In this document: piece by piece, positions 1-11,165 of the stretch
Position numbering within the stretch: position 1 is the first letter of the stretch
Layout of the letters: each line of letters opens with the position of its first letter
Origin: Chalara sp. BL73
Lineage: Eukaryota; Ascomycota; Leotiomycetes; Helotiales
Length of the DNA stretch: 64,000 nucleotides
NCBI GenBank assembly: GCA_918026815.1
Contig: CAKJVC010000072.1
Span: 248,001-312,000 of the forward strand
Direction: 5' to 3'
The notes under the pieces: model-generated
What the model was told of the DNA's origin: nothing
The model's database searches: none
The model's input: only the letters and a program-made list of their open reading frames with translations
Made by a program: the position numbers and the translations under genes

Positions 1-244
1 TTGTCAACGCTAAGGCCCTCTCACAGGCGTGGATCTACGTCACTTATAGGGTTCAAATTTGCTTTGTAAACCAGTTGATGAGTTTCGTGAACTGCCACTT
101 TTGAGATTCAAACCTAAAGCACCACTTTTAACTCGGCTCCTGTCTTTCTTTCAGCCTTGTCTTGGTGCCCAACATCAAGCGACGAGTCAAGTACCTCAAT
201 CAACATTATCAACATCTGATCCCAACAAACAGTGGGTGGAAACC

Positions 245-1069
245 ATGTCTCCTCCAAAACAGAGGAAGATTGCTATCGTTGGCAGTCGCTCAGTTGGTAA
301 GTCTTCTTGATACATGAATCTCTGCTCCTCTTGGCGAGTAAGATTGATGCATCCGCTGGTCTTCATACCATCCCTCCCTACGCCCTTAGTTAATCTTGGA
401 TTTTCTTCATCTATAGGCAAATCATCGCTCACAGTCCAGTTTGTTGACAATCACTTTGTGGAAAGCTATTATCCTACGATAGAAAATACTTTCAGCAAAG
501 TCATCAAGTACAAGGGGCAAGAATACGCCACAGAGATCATCGATACCGCAGGTCAAGTATGACTTCAAATTTGGCTTCACAATTTCATATCATATTCGAG
601 ATTTATGGCTGACAAGTTTCTCGTAGGATGAATACAGCATTCTTAACTCAAAACACTTCATTGGGATACATGGGTATATGCTTGTGTACTCAGTGGCTTC
701 TATGTCATCGTTTGAGATGATACATGTGATCCGAGACAAGATTTTAAATCATCTGGTCAGTTCACAAATAGATAACAGTCTAGCATGAACCTAGATTCCA
801 TAATGACCAATCGCTGATTTAACTAGGGAACGGAATCCGTGCCAATAGTCATTGTTGGAAACAAGAGTGACCTGCGACCAGAACAACGTCAAGTGTCAAA
901 GGAAGATGCCGAGAAGACGGCGAAGGAGTTTAACTGCAAATGCACAGAAGCAAGCGCGCGTTACAATGAGAATGTCGCTAAAGCTTTTGAGCTTATGATC
1001 GGGGAGATCGAAAAGTCTGAGAATCCGAATGAGCCAACAGGGGGGGGGAAGTCTTGTAAGGTGATGTAA
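245..1069 (+). CDS. RHB1: Rheb-family small GTPase
   Basis: Ras-superfamily GTPase of the Rheb branch, which in other organisms activates TORC1 at the vacuole or lysosome and affects arginine uptake in yeasts. The model has four exons (245-296, 417-556, 627-755, 827-1069) and gives 187 aa. Visible motifs are the P-loop at residues 13-20 (GSRSVGKS, with Arg15 where Ras has Gly12, a Rheb hallmark), the switch I effector region YYPTIENTF, DTAGQ in switch II (its Gln is the last codon of exon 2), and the guanine-specificity motif NKSD. The C-terminus CKVM is a CaaX box, so farnesylation and membrane attachment are expected. The ATG at 245 was chosen because it directly precedes the lysine-rich strand leading into the P-loop. 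Family assignment is firm; the signalling role is inferred from the family. Confidence 0.95.
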
Positions 1070-1672
1070 GGACGGTTTTAGTTTGGATACGTGATGCGGG
1101 CCTGCGTGGTTAGACTTCGTCAGGAGATACAGTACATATATTATGGCGTTTTGGAGAAGGTTCAATCGAGAATTAGGAGGATTTGTCCATGATGTTCTCA
1201 TTGTCTATTTTTGATGCTAGTAGGTTTCGGCGTGAGCTCATGTAAGTGACTCACGGCTCCAAGCCTGAGGAATATTGATGGAGTGGTGTGTCATTGAGAA
1301 AAACAGGAGATCTTATGACTACTTGGTGACACCAGCACACCATGATGATGTGTGCTTCTTCAAGAGATGAGAGATGCTCGCATGAATTTGAGTTTGAGCA
1401 ACCATCCTTGCTTTGTGGGTCAATACAAAAATGACAGACTTGAATAATTCCCCAAGCTTCCAAAGAAGCATATCAAATATTCTCTTTAAGTCAATTAAAT
1501 AAGTATGGGCGGCCTCCAGAGAGACCCCCCAGGCTGCTCCATCGCTTTCACGTGATTGATATGAGTCAAGAGATGGTGGGGCAAGGCTGAGCCAGAACAC
1601 AAATCTTCGAATTTAACCCCTCCCCGGCCCCATACGCTCAAGTTACTCTAGACCACAGACACATAATTCAAT
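1070..1672. other. Intergenic region RHB1-SES1
   Basis: This 603-base stretch holds the 3' flank of RHB1 and the promoter and 5' leader of SES1. ORFs here are short and on the opposite strand, without recognisable motifs. I see no RNA gene or repeat. Confidence 0.6.
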
Positions 1673-3312
1673 ATGCTTGATATATTCGACTTCCTTGTCG
1701 AGAAGGGGGGAGACCCCGAGAAGATTAGGGAGTCTCAGAGACGTCGCTATGCTCCAGTCGAGGTTGTTGACAAGGTCATTGCACTTTATGAAGACCATCG
1801 TAAAAGTAAGGGACCTTGGCTTCTATTATGAGAAATATTAATAACACGTGTAGCACAATATGACGCTACTCAATTGAAGCAAAAGATCAATGCAGTACAA
1901 CAGCAAATTGGTCCCAAAATGAAAGCTGCGAAGACGGATCCCAAAGTCAAGGAGGAAGCAGATGCTTTAAAGAAGCAAAAGGACGAATTGACAGAACAAT
2001 ATAAGGTCTTTGCGGATTCTGCGGCGGAGAAAGAGAAATTTTTGAAGACGGAGATAAACAAGATTGGCAACTACGTCCACCTTGGAGTACATGTTAGTGA
2101 TAACGAGGTACGTGGTAGTTTAGAAATCATATGGACAATGTTGAAATAAGAACAGGACAATAACGTTGTGTTACGAACATTTACCCCGGAAGGCGTCATA
2201 GTAGAAAAGAAGGATGTGCTTTCACATCACGAGGTAGCGCTAAGGTTGGATCTCTATGATCCAGAGAGAGGTGTCAAGGTTGTGGGACACCGTGGCTATT
2301 TCTTGAAGACCTGGGGTGTGCGGTTGAATCAGGCCTTACAGCGTTATGGTTTGGACTTCCTCACGGACAGAGGATATGAGGAATTGTCTGTCCCTTTCTT
2401 CATGAAACAAGACCAGATGGCAAAGACGGCACAACTGGAACAATTCGATGAGGAATTATATAAGGTGGTTGAGGGTAAAGACCCCAAGGATGACAAGTAT
2501 CTTATTGCTACCTCTGAGCAACCTATCTCAGCTATGCACGCTGATGAGTGGCTGTCTCCCAAGGATTTGCCCATTAAGTAAGCACATCGCAAAGCGCAGA
2601 AGCACCTTTGCTAACCAGGACCTATTCCCTCAGATATGCCGGGATCAGTACATGCTTTCGCAAAGAAGCTGGATCACATGGGAAAGATGCCTGGGGACTC
2701 TTCCGCGTTCATCAGTTTGAAAAGGCAGGTTCTCACAGAGATATATCTAGAATCATCGCTAATCCTGGGCTAAAGGTTGAGCAATTTCTGGTTACAGACC
2801 CTGAGAAGTCATGGGAAGCTTTTGACAGCATGATTGGCATCTCAGAAGAGTTCTACAAGTCCCTTGGTGTTCCTTATCGGGTAGTCGAGATCGTCTCTGG
2901 CGCACTAAATAATGCCGCATCAAAAAAGAACGACTTGGAAGCCTGGTTTCCATACCAAGGAGAATATAAGGAGCTCGTCTCTTGCTCAAATTGTACAGAT
3001 TATCAATCTCGAGCACTTGAGATTCGTTACGGCATTAAACTGCAATCTGAGATCCGCAAGAAATATGTCCACTTGCTTAACTCAACTCTGTGTGCGACTG
3101 AAAGGGCTCTTTGCTGCTTGTTGGAGAATTTTCAGACTGAGGATGGGTTCAATGTTCCTGAAGTACTTCGCCCATATCTGAAAGGAAATCCCGAGTTCAT
3201 ACCATTTACAAAGGAGCTGCCAAAGGACTCTACTTCTCAGAAAGCGAAAGGGAAGGGAGAACCAAAGGTATTAGAGAAGGTGGTGAATACAGTCAAGGAT
3301 CTTAAGGTTTGA
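1673..3312 (+). CDS. SES1: Cytosolic seryl-tRNA synthetase
   Basis: Class II aminoacyl-tRNA synthetase that charges tRNA-Ser (and tRNA-Sec where present) with serine in the cytosol. Four exons (1673-1805, 1854-2107, 2156-2577, 2634-3312) give 495 aa, slightly longer than yeast Ses1. The N-terminal third is the tRNA-binding helical arm (MLDIFDF start, then a Lys/Glu-rich coiled coil from about 45 to 115). The catalytic core carries the motif 2 segment FRKEAGSHGKDAWG with its class II arginine, and the serine/ATP site segment SCSNCTDYQSR followed by TERALCCLLENFQTEDG. A Lys-rich tail ends the protein, as in fungal homologues. The YAG in the core is restored only when the 56-nt intron after LPIK is removed, which supports that junction. 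It lies in tandem with RHB1. Confidence 0.95.
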
Positions 3313-3955
3313 GGTGCGAGACAGTCGACTTGATAGAAGCTGAGGCAAATGAGGCTTACATTGAGTTGTTCAAGCTTTAGATACCAAGTGCATTGGGCGC
3401 CCAAGGAGCTGAACGACAGGATAAACAAAATGTAGTGTCCACCATTCTTTCCAACATTGTTTTCTTGAAAGAAGTGATCATTTGTTGAATTAGTTCCTGG
3501 TCGCTGTAGGTAAGCAAGTTTATTGGATTGGTTGATGCACAGGGCAAGGTGGTGCGCCAAGCCTGGAGGCGTAAGGAATAGCCAGGCTCCAAAATCTCAT
3601 AGTCTAAGACAGTTATCTACAATATATAGCAAACTAAGCTGAGTAAAGCATTGGATTTTGGATTTACCAAGTAGCTTTTTGCATTTTTCATCACATAGGG
3701 GCTTTGTTCACCCAAGCGAGGAGGAAGGCTCCCCATACACGTTTTCAGCCTTGTCGTCCTCCTTGCAACCGCAAACAAGGGGAAAGTCACAAACCTGCTC
3801 TTCTAGACCGTAAAATACACGTAATCTAACAACAGCAAGATATAAAAGACCCTAATCGCCAAGAGATCGCCAATCAACAAAGAGCGTTTGGCCGGGTTAC
3901 CAAAGTGTACTCAAACGTGTTGGGTAATCGCTGCTCTAGCTCCTCCTCCAAAAAC
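3313..3955. other. Intergenic region SES1-ZUP1
   Basis: This 643-base stretch holds the SES1 3' flank and the ZUP1 promoter. An ORF-like opening upstream of 3956 on the plus strand has no ATG, so it is taken as 5' leader. No repeat or RNA gene is seen. Confidence 0.5.
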
Positions 3956-6060
3956 ATGGAGGGAGAGAAGATGGAACCATGCCCATTCTGTGGCTACAAA
4001 GCTGATACCGAGTACCATATGTTGGTAAGTCGACTACATCCATCCGAACACAATGTCTTCCTAACAAATCACGAGCTTCACGTGGAGGAAAAGCACTCGG
4101 AAAATGGACATTCGCCGTTTGTCATAAAAGAAGGCAATTCTAGTATGTCTGCCATGTACTCGTATGATGGCAAAGACCTTGAGTATGTTCAATGTCCGCA
4201 AGATGGCTGCGGCGAGCATGTCCATCTAGGGGAGTTAGAGAGTCATGTTGAACTGCATGATGCTGAGAATGATGATTCCGAAAATGTCTCTTTGGCCGAT
4301 TCTAGTGATCCTACTTATGCGTTCGGAGAGATTATGGGAGAACGCATGTCTTTGGGAACAAAGCTGTCTGACAGCTTCAAGGACCTAGATGATGGCGAGC
4401 GACCTTTGCCTAAGAAGCTATCTGCTGATCGACAAGTGAGGCGGCAAACTCGAAGTCAGCCATCAGATCAGCAAAACAAGCAAAAAGCTGGATGGAAAAG
4501 GATCTTTAATATGCCTGACACATCCTCAAGAAAGAAGAAGACCGTTTCGGCAAATGCAAACACTACTCTAAAGCAGCTATTAGGAGTAAGTTAATCTCTA
4601 GTTGTCTCTACAACTTGGATGCTCACACACAGACCATAGAAGAATGAGCTTGGTCCTTACGCACATGAGAAACAGATGCCTTCATGGCTCGTGAAGCTAC
4701 TGGAGCGAGACGGAGCAATTAAGACTGATTCCAGAAAAGATAGATATGGAAAGATTAGACTCGTTCAGAAGTGCGAGAACCGCGCAGAAGGAATCCTCCC
4801 TGTTATCCGGCAGCTTTTGGATCGTGATTCCTCTACTGAATATGCATATCTGTGCCATCCTTCAGTGCAGCATATATTCAAGCTGAAGAGAGAAGGTAAA
4901 GTATTCTGTTAGAGCTTGAATCTTGGCTGATTAATGTCGCCAGGTGGGTTTTGTGGTTACAGAAATATTCAAATGTTATGCTCCTACATCGTTGGCGTTA
5001 AGTCACAGGGCTTTGACTCCCTAGAAAATAAAATCCCTACCATATTTGATATCCAGGAATATGTTGAGACGGCATGGGATATAGGTATCAACCCCCATTG
5101 TCGCGTGGAGACTGGTGGCATTCGAGGAACACGAAAGTATATCGGAACTCCCGATGTGAGTCTCCGTATTCTGTACTTTGAAAGTGCAATACGGCTAATA
5201 TACAACAATAGGCGCAAACAATGTGCCAATCCCTGGGTATAGCGTACGTACACCCACTGCTACTTAGCGTCATGAGAATAACCTGGTACAGATCTAATGC
5301 TCAAGCATTTTCAACCAACATAGACAAAAAAGGCAGCCCACATGCTCTTGAACCCCTTGCTCACGAAGTGCAGAATTACTTCCAAGATGGAACGACAGAT
5401 TTCACGCCTAAAGTGCGCATCACCTCGCTCCCACCAATGTACCTCCAGATCCCAGGTACCCTTCCCTACGCCTGCCATGCTTCCTTTCTATCTTGCTGCT
5501 AGCTAGTACTGACCAACATATAATAAAGGCCACTCAATGACCATAATTGGATTCGAGAAGAAGCGCAACGGCGCATGGAACTTCATTGTATTTGACCCAA
5601 TGTTCTCCGACTCGTCAGGAATTATCAAGAGCGTCGGTCACACTTTCACCGATCCTAAGACACCTGCGCAGTTATTGAGGGCAATGAGACTGTATCGCAG
5701 AGGACCAGCGGATTTACGCAGACATCATCGATTCGAGATTCTTAGGTATGAGTTACCTTCGTTGTTCGGTATTGAGCTGGAGAGTGGTGTCTAACATACA
5801 ATAGTTTGACACCACCTGAAGATCAGAAGGGCAACATTGTAGAGGGTACGTGGGATGTGGCAGACGAAAATTACGTTAGTGATGGATTCGACGACGGTGA
5901 AGACGTAGCTGATGGCAACGATACTCATGGACATCACAACGATCACAACGATCAGGAGGAGAACGGAGAAGATGACAATGATGATGAAGCAGAACGCAGT
6001 GAAGCTGAAGAGGCTGCCTTGCGTGAATTGCGGCGTGCTGCATTGCTAGCGAGGTCTTGA
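3956..6060 (+). CDS. ZUP1: ZUP1/Mug105-type K63-linkage deubiquitinase (peptidase C78 fold)
   Basis: Cysteine peptidase of the C78 (UFSP-like) fold. In humans the ZUP1 branch cuts K63-linked ubiquitin chains and works in genome maintenance; the S. pombe member is Mug105. Eight exons (3956-4024, 4076-4585, 4640-4895, 4944-5155, 5212-5243, 5292-5455, 5529-5745, 5805-6060) give 571 aa. The N-terminus is a C2H2 zinc finger (CPFCGY, then HVEEKH). The catalytic triad is visible: Cys282 in GFCGYRNIQML, His416 in GHSMTIIGFE and Asp437 in FDPMF. The His-Asp spacing of 21 equals that between His491 and Asp512 recalled for human ZUP1. The tail is very acidic (Asp/Glu/His-rich, about 495-555). The first intron is inferred because removing 51 in-frame bases rebuilds the zinc finger. 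The start is the first ATG in frame. Confidence 0.9.
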
Positions 6061-6634
6061 CCAGACTAGGTATGCTACAGCTGGTGTTACGAACGGAGCA
6101 TAGCAAATATTAGCTGGTGTTGAGATAATTATTGCAAACTTGGGAGCATAAAAATGTAATAGTATGGTCTAGCGTTAGTAAGATGGCATGCCATGTTATG
6201 GCGTGAAGAGAAAACTGGGCTTTGGATCAAGACCCCGGATTTGTAAGATACCCACTACTATATGAAATTCAGAACTATAAATACCTATAATGAGCTCCTC
6301 ATATTTAAGCACTACCGTACCTTTCAGGGCAATAGAAATGCATGATAAAATATTTCTGTAGCCCTAATGTAAGGGTTCGTCCATTGAAATTTGCAGAACT
6401 TTGCAATAGGTGACGAGGGAGAACTTCTGCAGAGTAGAAAAGCTAGATTATTAATATCAGTATGCAATTTCTCATAAGATATCTAGTATCCCCTAGACCC
6501 AGTCCGCATTTCCCTACCTTCCTGGCTCTATTGTACGCCTTATGGGGACTCCAGGAACGCCATGCCAATATGACCAATGTAATAGCAACCCTGTCTATTC
6601 ACCCCTTTCATCTCAGATAATGAGTGTCGTGCCA
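6061..6634. other. Convergent intergenic region ZUP1/BUR1
   Basis: This AT-rich stretch of 574 bases lies between two converging genes and should contain both 3' untranslated ends. No gene, repeat or RNA is supported here. Confidence 0.6.
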
Positions 6635-8417
6635 CTATCTGCGGTATATGTCACGATCTCTGTCTCTGTCCCGGTCCGATGGCTCTCGTTCTCGCACTAC
6701 CCTATCACGGTCTCTCTGGGGACTCCTACTCCGGCTTCTAGTTCTTCCACTTCTGCTTCGATCATCGTATTCTAGTCTGGCTCGTTCTCGGTCTCTGTCA
6801 TGGCGTCGGTCGTCCAGATCATCCCTTCTGCGAGGCGGTCGCTCGTCACGAGAACGGTCTCCACGTGGTTGCCGACCACTTTCAGTACCATAACTTGGAA
6901 TGTAGGTATCCACTGAAGGTGGGCCTCTGCTTCTAGGAGGGCCGCGTTCCAGATCTCGAGACTGAGACCGGTAATTGTCACGGTCAGAACGCCCGCCACC
7001 GGCATCATAAAGAGGCTCTGGAATACCGGCGGGCGGCCGTGGAGGTAACCTGGTGTCGGGTCTATCATCACGCCGCCATGCTGGTCTACGACCTTCCGAC
7101 AGCGGAATTGGCACTCCGTTTCGAGAGTCTAGTCCATGTGGAGGATAACGATTACCGTTTTGATGGGATCTTTGATTGTGGCCACCATGACTATCGACAT
7201 ACCCGCCTGGTCCTGGCTCGGCACCCCAGCCACCATCAGTACCTTTCCCTACGGTTCCTCCTTTGGGTGCTGGTGGCGGGGCAGCCTTCTGACTTCTAAA
7301 CTTTTTACGATCCAGCTCGTGTGACTCCTCGAACATTGGAAGGTCGCCCGGCTTAGCAGGCATTGGTTCTGTATGAAAGTACGGGTGTTGCAAAGCATCG
7401 ATCGCATTGATACGTTTCCTCCAGTCAAGCTTTAACAGCTCAGAGAGAAGAGAAATGGCCCCTGATCCATGCTCTCGAAATCGCTGAGACAGCGTCGCAG
7501 GTCTTGGATGTGGAAAGTTTAAGCCTTCGGACCCTGGTAGATGTCTCCAGCCTGGCATATTCTGGTCAGTGGGAGTTCCGACGAGATCACATATTATCTT
7601 CAATTGGTGTGAGTCGCTTTCTCCTGCTAATATAGGCTTTCCCTTTAGCATCTCTCCGAACACACATCTATCTCAAGTCAGCATGCGAGAGTCGAACTTG
7701 TAGAGGGAAAACAAACCCAACACCCCATAAATCAATCGCAGTGGTATATTTTCTCAAGGACATAAGTAATTCTGGCGGCCTGTACCATCTGGTGACGACC
7801 AATGTAGTGTAGTCCCGACGAGCTTCTCCCCCGCCATGACCAGCGACTGGAACAGGCTCGTCATAGTGTCGTGCTAGCCCAAAATCCGCAATTTGCAGAA
7901 TGCCTTTGTTGTTAATGAGGAGATTTGCTGCCTTCATGTCTCGATGAAGTATCCGCTCATTGTGTAGATATCGCAATCCCTCCAGTAATTGCAACATGTA
8001 GCATTTGATTTGCGCTTCGGTAAACTTTACGTTCGGATTTTCGAGAAGTCCAGAAAGATCATGATCCATATAGGGAGTAACCATGTATATCATCGCCCGT
8101 TTTCTCTTGTCCTTCTGATGATGTTCAATTGCCATCTCCTCTAGCTTGAGAATATTGACGTGTGACAGAATCTTGAGAAGCTTAATCTCGCGAAGTGCGG
8201 TAATCGGAAACCCATCTTTCTCATTGTGCATCAATATCTTCTTGAGTGCAAAGACGGAACCTGTTTTTATTGACCGAGCGCGATGAACTTCACCGAAGGT
8301 TCCTTCTCCAAGCTTTCCCAGTATTTCATAATTTCCGATCCTTGAGCAGCCCCGGAAAATGTGTTTTGGTTGCGTATCGCCTTGAACGTGCTGGCTTTGA
8401 TGTGAAGGTGTGGCCAT
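6635..8417 (-). CDS. BUR1: Bur1/CDK9-type cyclin-dependent kinase
   Basis: Nuclear cyclin-dependent Ser/Thr kinase of the P-TEFb/Bur1 type, which phosphorylates the RNA polymerase II C-terminal domain and Spt5 during elongation. Two exons (8417-7717, 7667-6635, intron 49 nt) give 577 aa, a normal Bur1 length. Visible kinase features in order are the glycine loop GEGTFGEV, the ATP lysine in FALKK, the cyclin-binding helix PITALRE (the historical name of CDK9), catalytic [15 protein letters not shown], and the T-loop [15 protein letters not shown]. After the kinase core (about residue 335) there is a Pro/Gly-rich linker and then an Arg/Asp/Ser-rich tail ending in repeated RD dipeptides. It is divergent from the complex I subunit gene to the right. 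The call is firm; the cyclin partner is not in this window. Confidence 0.93.
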
Positions 8418-8951
8418 GTTGGACTACATTCACGTATCGGTTCGAAAGCTGTCAAGGGCTGAATCTCAAAGACGATAATGCGTTGCGCCACTGCTCACAC
8501 CAAAAATTTGATCACAGCATACGGTGAAGTTGAAGTTGAGCCGAACAGAATGGTGATGTTGGTTGTTGCAGGAGACTTCGTCGCAGGTTTTCTAAATTGT
8601 GAAGACGAAGTACGTTTGATGTGGTTGAAAATGTAGGCTCAAGACCGAGTCGCGCATTGCAGCTAAAAAAAAAGAAGATAGGACAATGGTGATGAGGGAG
8701 AAAGAATAGGAATTAGATATATAATAGAAAATGCAGGGCGAGTGCTTCATGGTTCATAATACTAAGGATACCGAGCTCCAGCTGTTCGGCTCGGATTAAC
8801 CCTTCTACCGAGATACACGATGTCTCATTCGGAGTCACATCAACAACAACTAAATCTTCAATAACCACAGCAATTACCATTCGTAAGTTCTTGAAATACT
8901 CTCTATCTACAATTTAAAGCTTTGATGTGAATTAATTGGGCTTCAGGCACA
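8418..8951. promoter_or_regulatory. Divergent promoter BUR1/NDUFB2 with 5' UTR intron
   Basis: This 534-base stretch must drive BUR1 leftwards and the complex I subunit gene rightwards. On the plus strand there is a plausible 5' UTR intron at 8883-8946 (GTAAGT to CAG), ending six bases before the start codon. A 14-codon upstream ORF (8820-8864) lies in the leader. These are inferences from sequence signals; no transcript data are available. Confidence 0.5.
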
Positions 8952-9217
8952 ATGGCAGGCGCACCACCACCAAAATCTGGGCTTCGACTCCCACCAGGCG
9001 GTCTCTACAAGGTGTTCGGGACTGGCCTTGGAGCAACCATGTGGTTCTTTGTACGTCATCACCTGTATCAATCAATAATGACAGATCTCTAATGGACTAA
9101 TAGCTGTTTTATCGTGCGAAGAAAGATGGTAACGCCTCTATTCATCCTGCAACGGACGTCTCTAACTTGTATTTAGGACCTGCGTTATTGGGCTGGAAAC
9201 ACCCATGGGATCATTGA
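8952..9217 (+). CDS. Mitochondrial complex I small subunit (NDUFB2/AGGG-like)
   Basis: Very small subunit of NADH:ubiquinone oxidoreductase. Three exons (8952-9050, 9104-9128, 9177-9217) give only 54 aa, too short to stand out as an open reading frame. The core of about 25 residues, running through MWFF, FYRAKKDG and GWKHPW, closely matches the C-terminal half of plant and animal NDUFB2, including the hydrophobic stretch before YRAK that would cross the inner membrane. The middle exon is 25 nt. The segment before the membrane helix is Pro/Gly-rich, without an obvious cleavable presequence. All three junctions restore this conserved block, which is the main support for the model. The assignment rests on that short block, so a related small B subunit remains possible. 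Confidence 0.8.
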
Positions 9218-9477
9218 ACGCCATTCCCTCAAACCTACGAGAGAGGGAAAATAAAACCAGTCGACGAAATCTCAAGAGCTACGGATTTACAAGGAAATGG
9301 CAGACTATCCCGCATGCAGAATCACTACTTGAATGGATGGCAAACTGTACATATAGCAATCAATGCTTTCGAGCTGGTCAACGTTTATCTCTATACTGGC
9401 TACCTACTCCTGTCTTCCCTTCAAGCTATTGCCCTGTAGGCTATGCTACTCGCTTCGGGCTATGATAGGCCGGCTAT

Positions 9478-10843
9478 TCAACGCTTTTCAAAAAGATAAT
9501 GTGATACGCCCCATGTATCTCCACCTTCGTACGCAAAGAGCTCCGCGCATGCCATATAGAAGATTTGCCATCTATAATACCATGTCGCGGTATCTTTTTC
9601 TCCATATGTCTCAGCTAGGTGTGGCCATATTTCTTTCTTGCTAGCCACCATTTTGGAGAGCCAGTCCTACATCTGTGAATAAAGGAGACTATTGGTGGAG
9701 GGACACCTGCTCTTACCTCACAAGTCTTAGCATAATGCTTTCCATTAACCCACCATTGAGTCTCGATCTTCAGGTCTTTCTGAAAGAATAACAACAAGTC
9801 TGTGGATGGCATGGTTCCACCTGAGAAGAAATGAGTGCTCATCCAACCTTCCTCAAAGTCGTAAGGTGTGGTTTTGTGAGCAAAGATATGGACAAATAAT
9901 TTGCCTTTTGGCTTCAAAGCTCGTGAGACCTTGGCCATCAGAAGTTCATAGTTCTTCATGTGCTCGAAAAGCTAGATGGTATTAGTGAAGCTACGTAAAT
10001 AGTTCTTGACTCCGCGGCTTGCCTCAATTGAGATCACGCGATCAAAGCTCTCACTCTCGAATTCATAATCCACGACGTTACTAGTGATGACCTGGGGCGC
10101 ACGGAGTTAGCCGCGCTTTTTAAATGCATAGGGAGTCTGTCTCTCATCCCAGACTACATCACGCATTAAGGCGATATCATTTTTGAGTACATCTCCGTCT
10201 CAGATAATAATTTCCAGGTGACAAAAAACTTACTGTCAAGTTCTCCAGGCCCTTTTCTTTGGCCTTAGCATCGATGTATAGCTTCTGAGTTCTCGAGTTT
10301 GAGAAAGCCGTAATCTTAGAATTGGGCAACACTTCCGCAAAATAAAGAGCTCCAGATCCCCAACCACAACTAATTTTCGTTTAGCAGCCTAAAATTTCGA
10401 CTTGATCATCACTCACCCAAGATCCAAAATGCTCAAACCATCCTTAAGCTGAGCCTTAGTAACATAACTCTCAAGCATCGCAATTTCAGCCTGAGCCAAT
10501 GTTTCCGAGCCTTTAGGATATAGACAGCATGAATATTTCATTCTTGGGCCTAAGCATGCAGCCAAAACGCCAGTACCAACTTCGTAGTGCTGCTCATTGG
10601 CGGCGGCCGTCTCAATGGCTATGGGACGGGTGCGCAGCAGAGAAATATATTTCATCTTCCTCTCATACGCTTCTGCAAGAGAGGTGGAATGGATTATTTT
10701 GATCCTGTCCGCAAGCTGCCTTCTAATTCCCACACGGATCACGGCATTGGGCAGGTAGCCTCCGTCAAGAAGCCATTCTGATATAGTTGAGTTAGCTTGA
10801 GAAACTTAGGCCATGGCGTACCATTATTCATACCGTAATTCAT
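9478..10843 (-). CDS. CFA-synthase-like SAM-dependent methyltransferase
   Basis: Class I SAM methyltransferase related to cyclopropane-fatty-acyl-phospholipid synthases and to plant coclaurine N-methyltransferases. Fungal members are widespread, but their substrate is unknown to me. Six exons (10843-10822, 10777-10417, 10369-10234, 10091-10023, 9971-9717, 9666-9478) give 343 aa. Conserved blocks are IAIET..ANEQHYEVGTG, the SAM motif I LDLGCGWGSGALYF (about 125-138), FEHMKNY, LFVHIFAHKTTPYDF, and WMSTHFFSGGTMPS. The first exon is only 22 nt. The fourth intron (10022-9972) uses a GC donor: with a normal donor no in-frame join is possible, and reading through meets a stop. The C-terminal block WGVSHYLFEKR ends the family normally. 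Substrate and pathway are not assigned. Confidence 0.88.
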
Positions 10844-11165
10844 GATTAGCCTTCTTTGAAGTATTGTTCATGAACTTTGATCGTTTATTTACAGACTGTT
10901 ACGAAAGGCTGTTACGCTACTGCTTTATTTTGAAGGAGTTCTGAGACTCGAAATGGAACAGAAACATCATCCTTTTGGTGTCAAATAGTGTACCGTAGAA
11001 CTCAATTTCTGAAACACCCGCAAAAAAATCTACTGGACTCTGCACCGAATAATTATAATAAAATGCTTTTAAATCCACCTCTAATTTTCTATATATTACA
11101 TATATACATATACATATACATGAACAGCATGAGAGTAGTGGACATTCCGCCGTGATGATACAGTG
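10844..11165. other. Intergenic region methyltransferase-YPK9
   Basis: This 322-base AT-rich stretch is upstream of the methyltransferase and downstream of the P5B ATPase, both on the minus strand. It includes a TATACA-type microsatellite near 11091-11121 and no gene. Confidence 0.6.
11091..11121. repeat. TATACA-type microsatellite
   Basis: A short run of alternating TATATA/CATATA units just downstream of the P5B ATPase gene. It is low-complexity DNA in a 3' flank. Confidence 0.7.

Noticed and set aside
6624..6893. Arg/Ser-rich ORF on the plus strand
   Set aside because: It is the antisense shadow of the Arg/Asp/Ser-rich tail of BUR1; the low complexity keeps several frames open.
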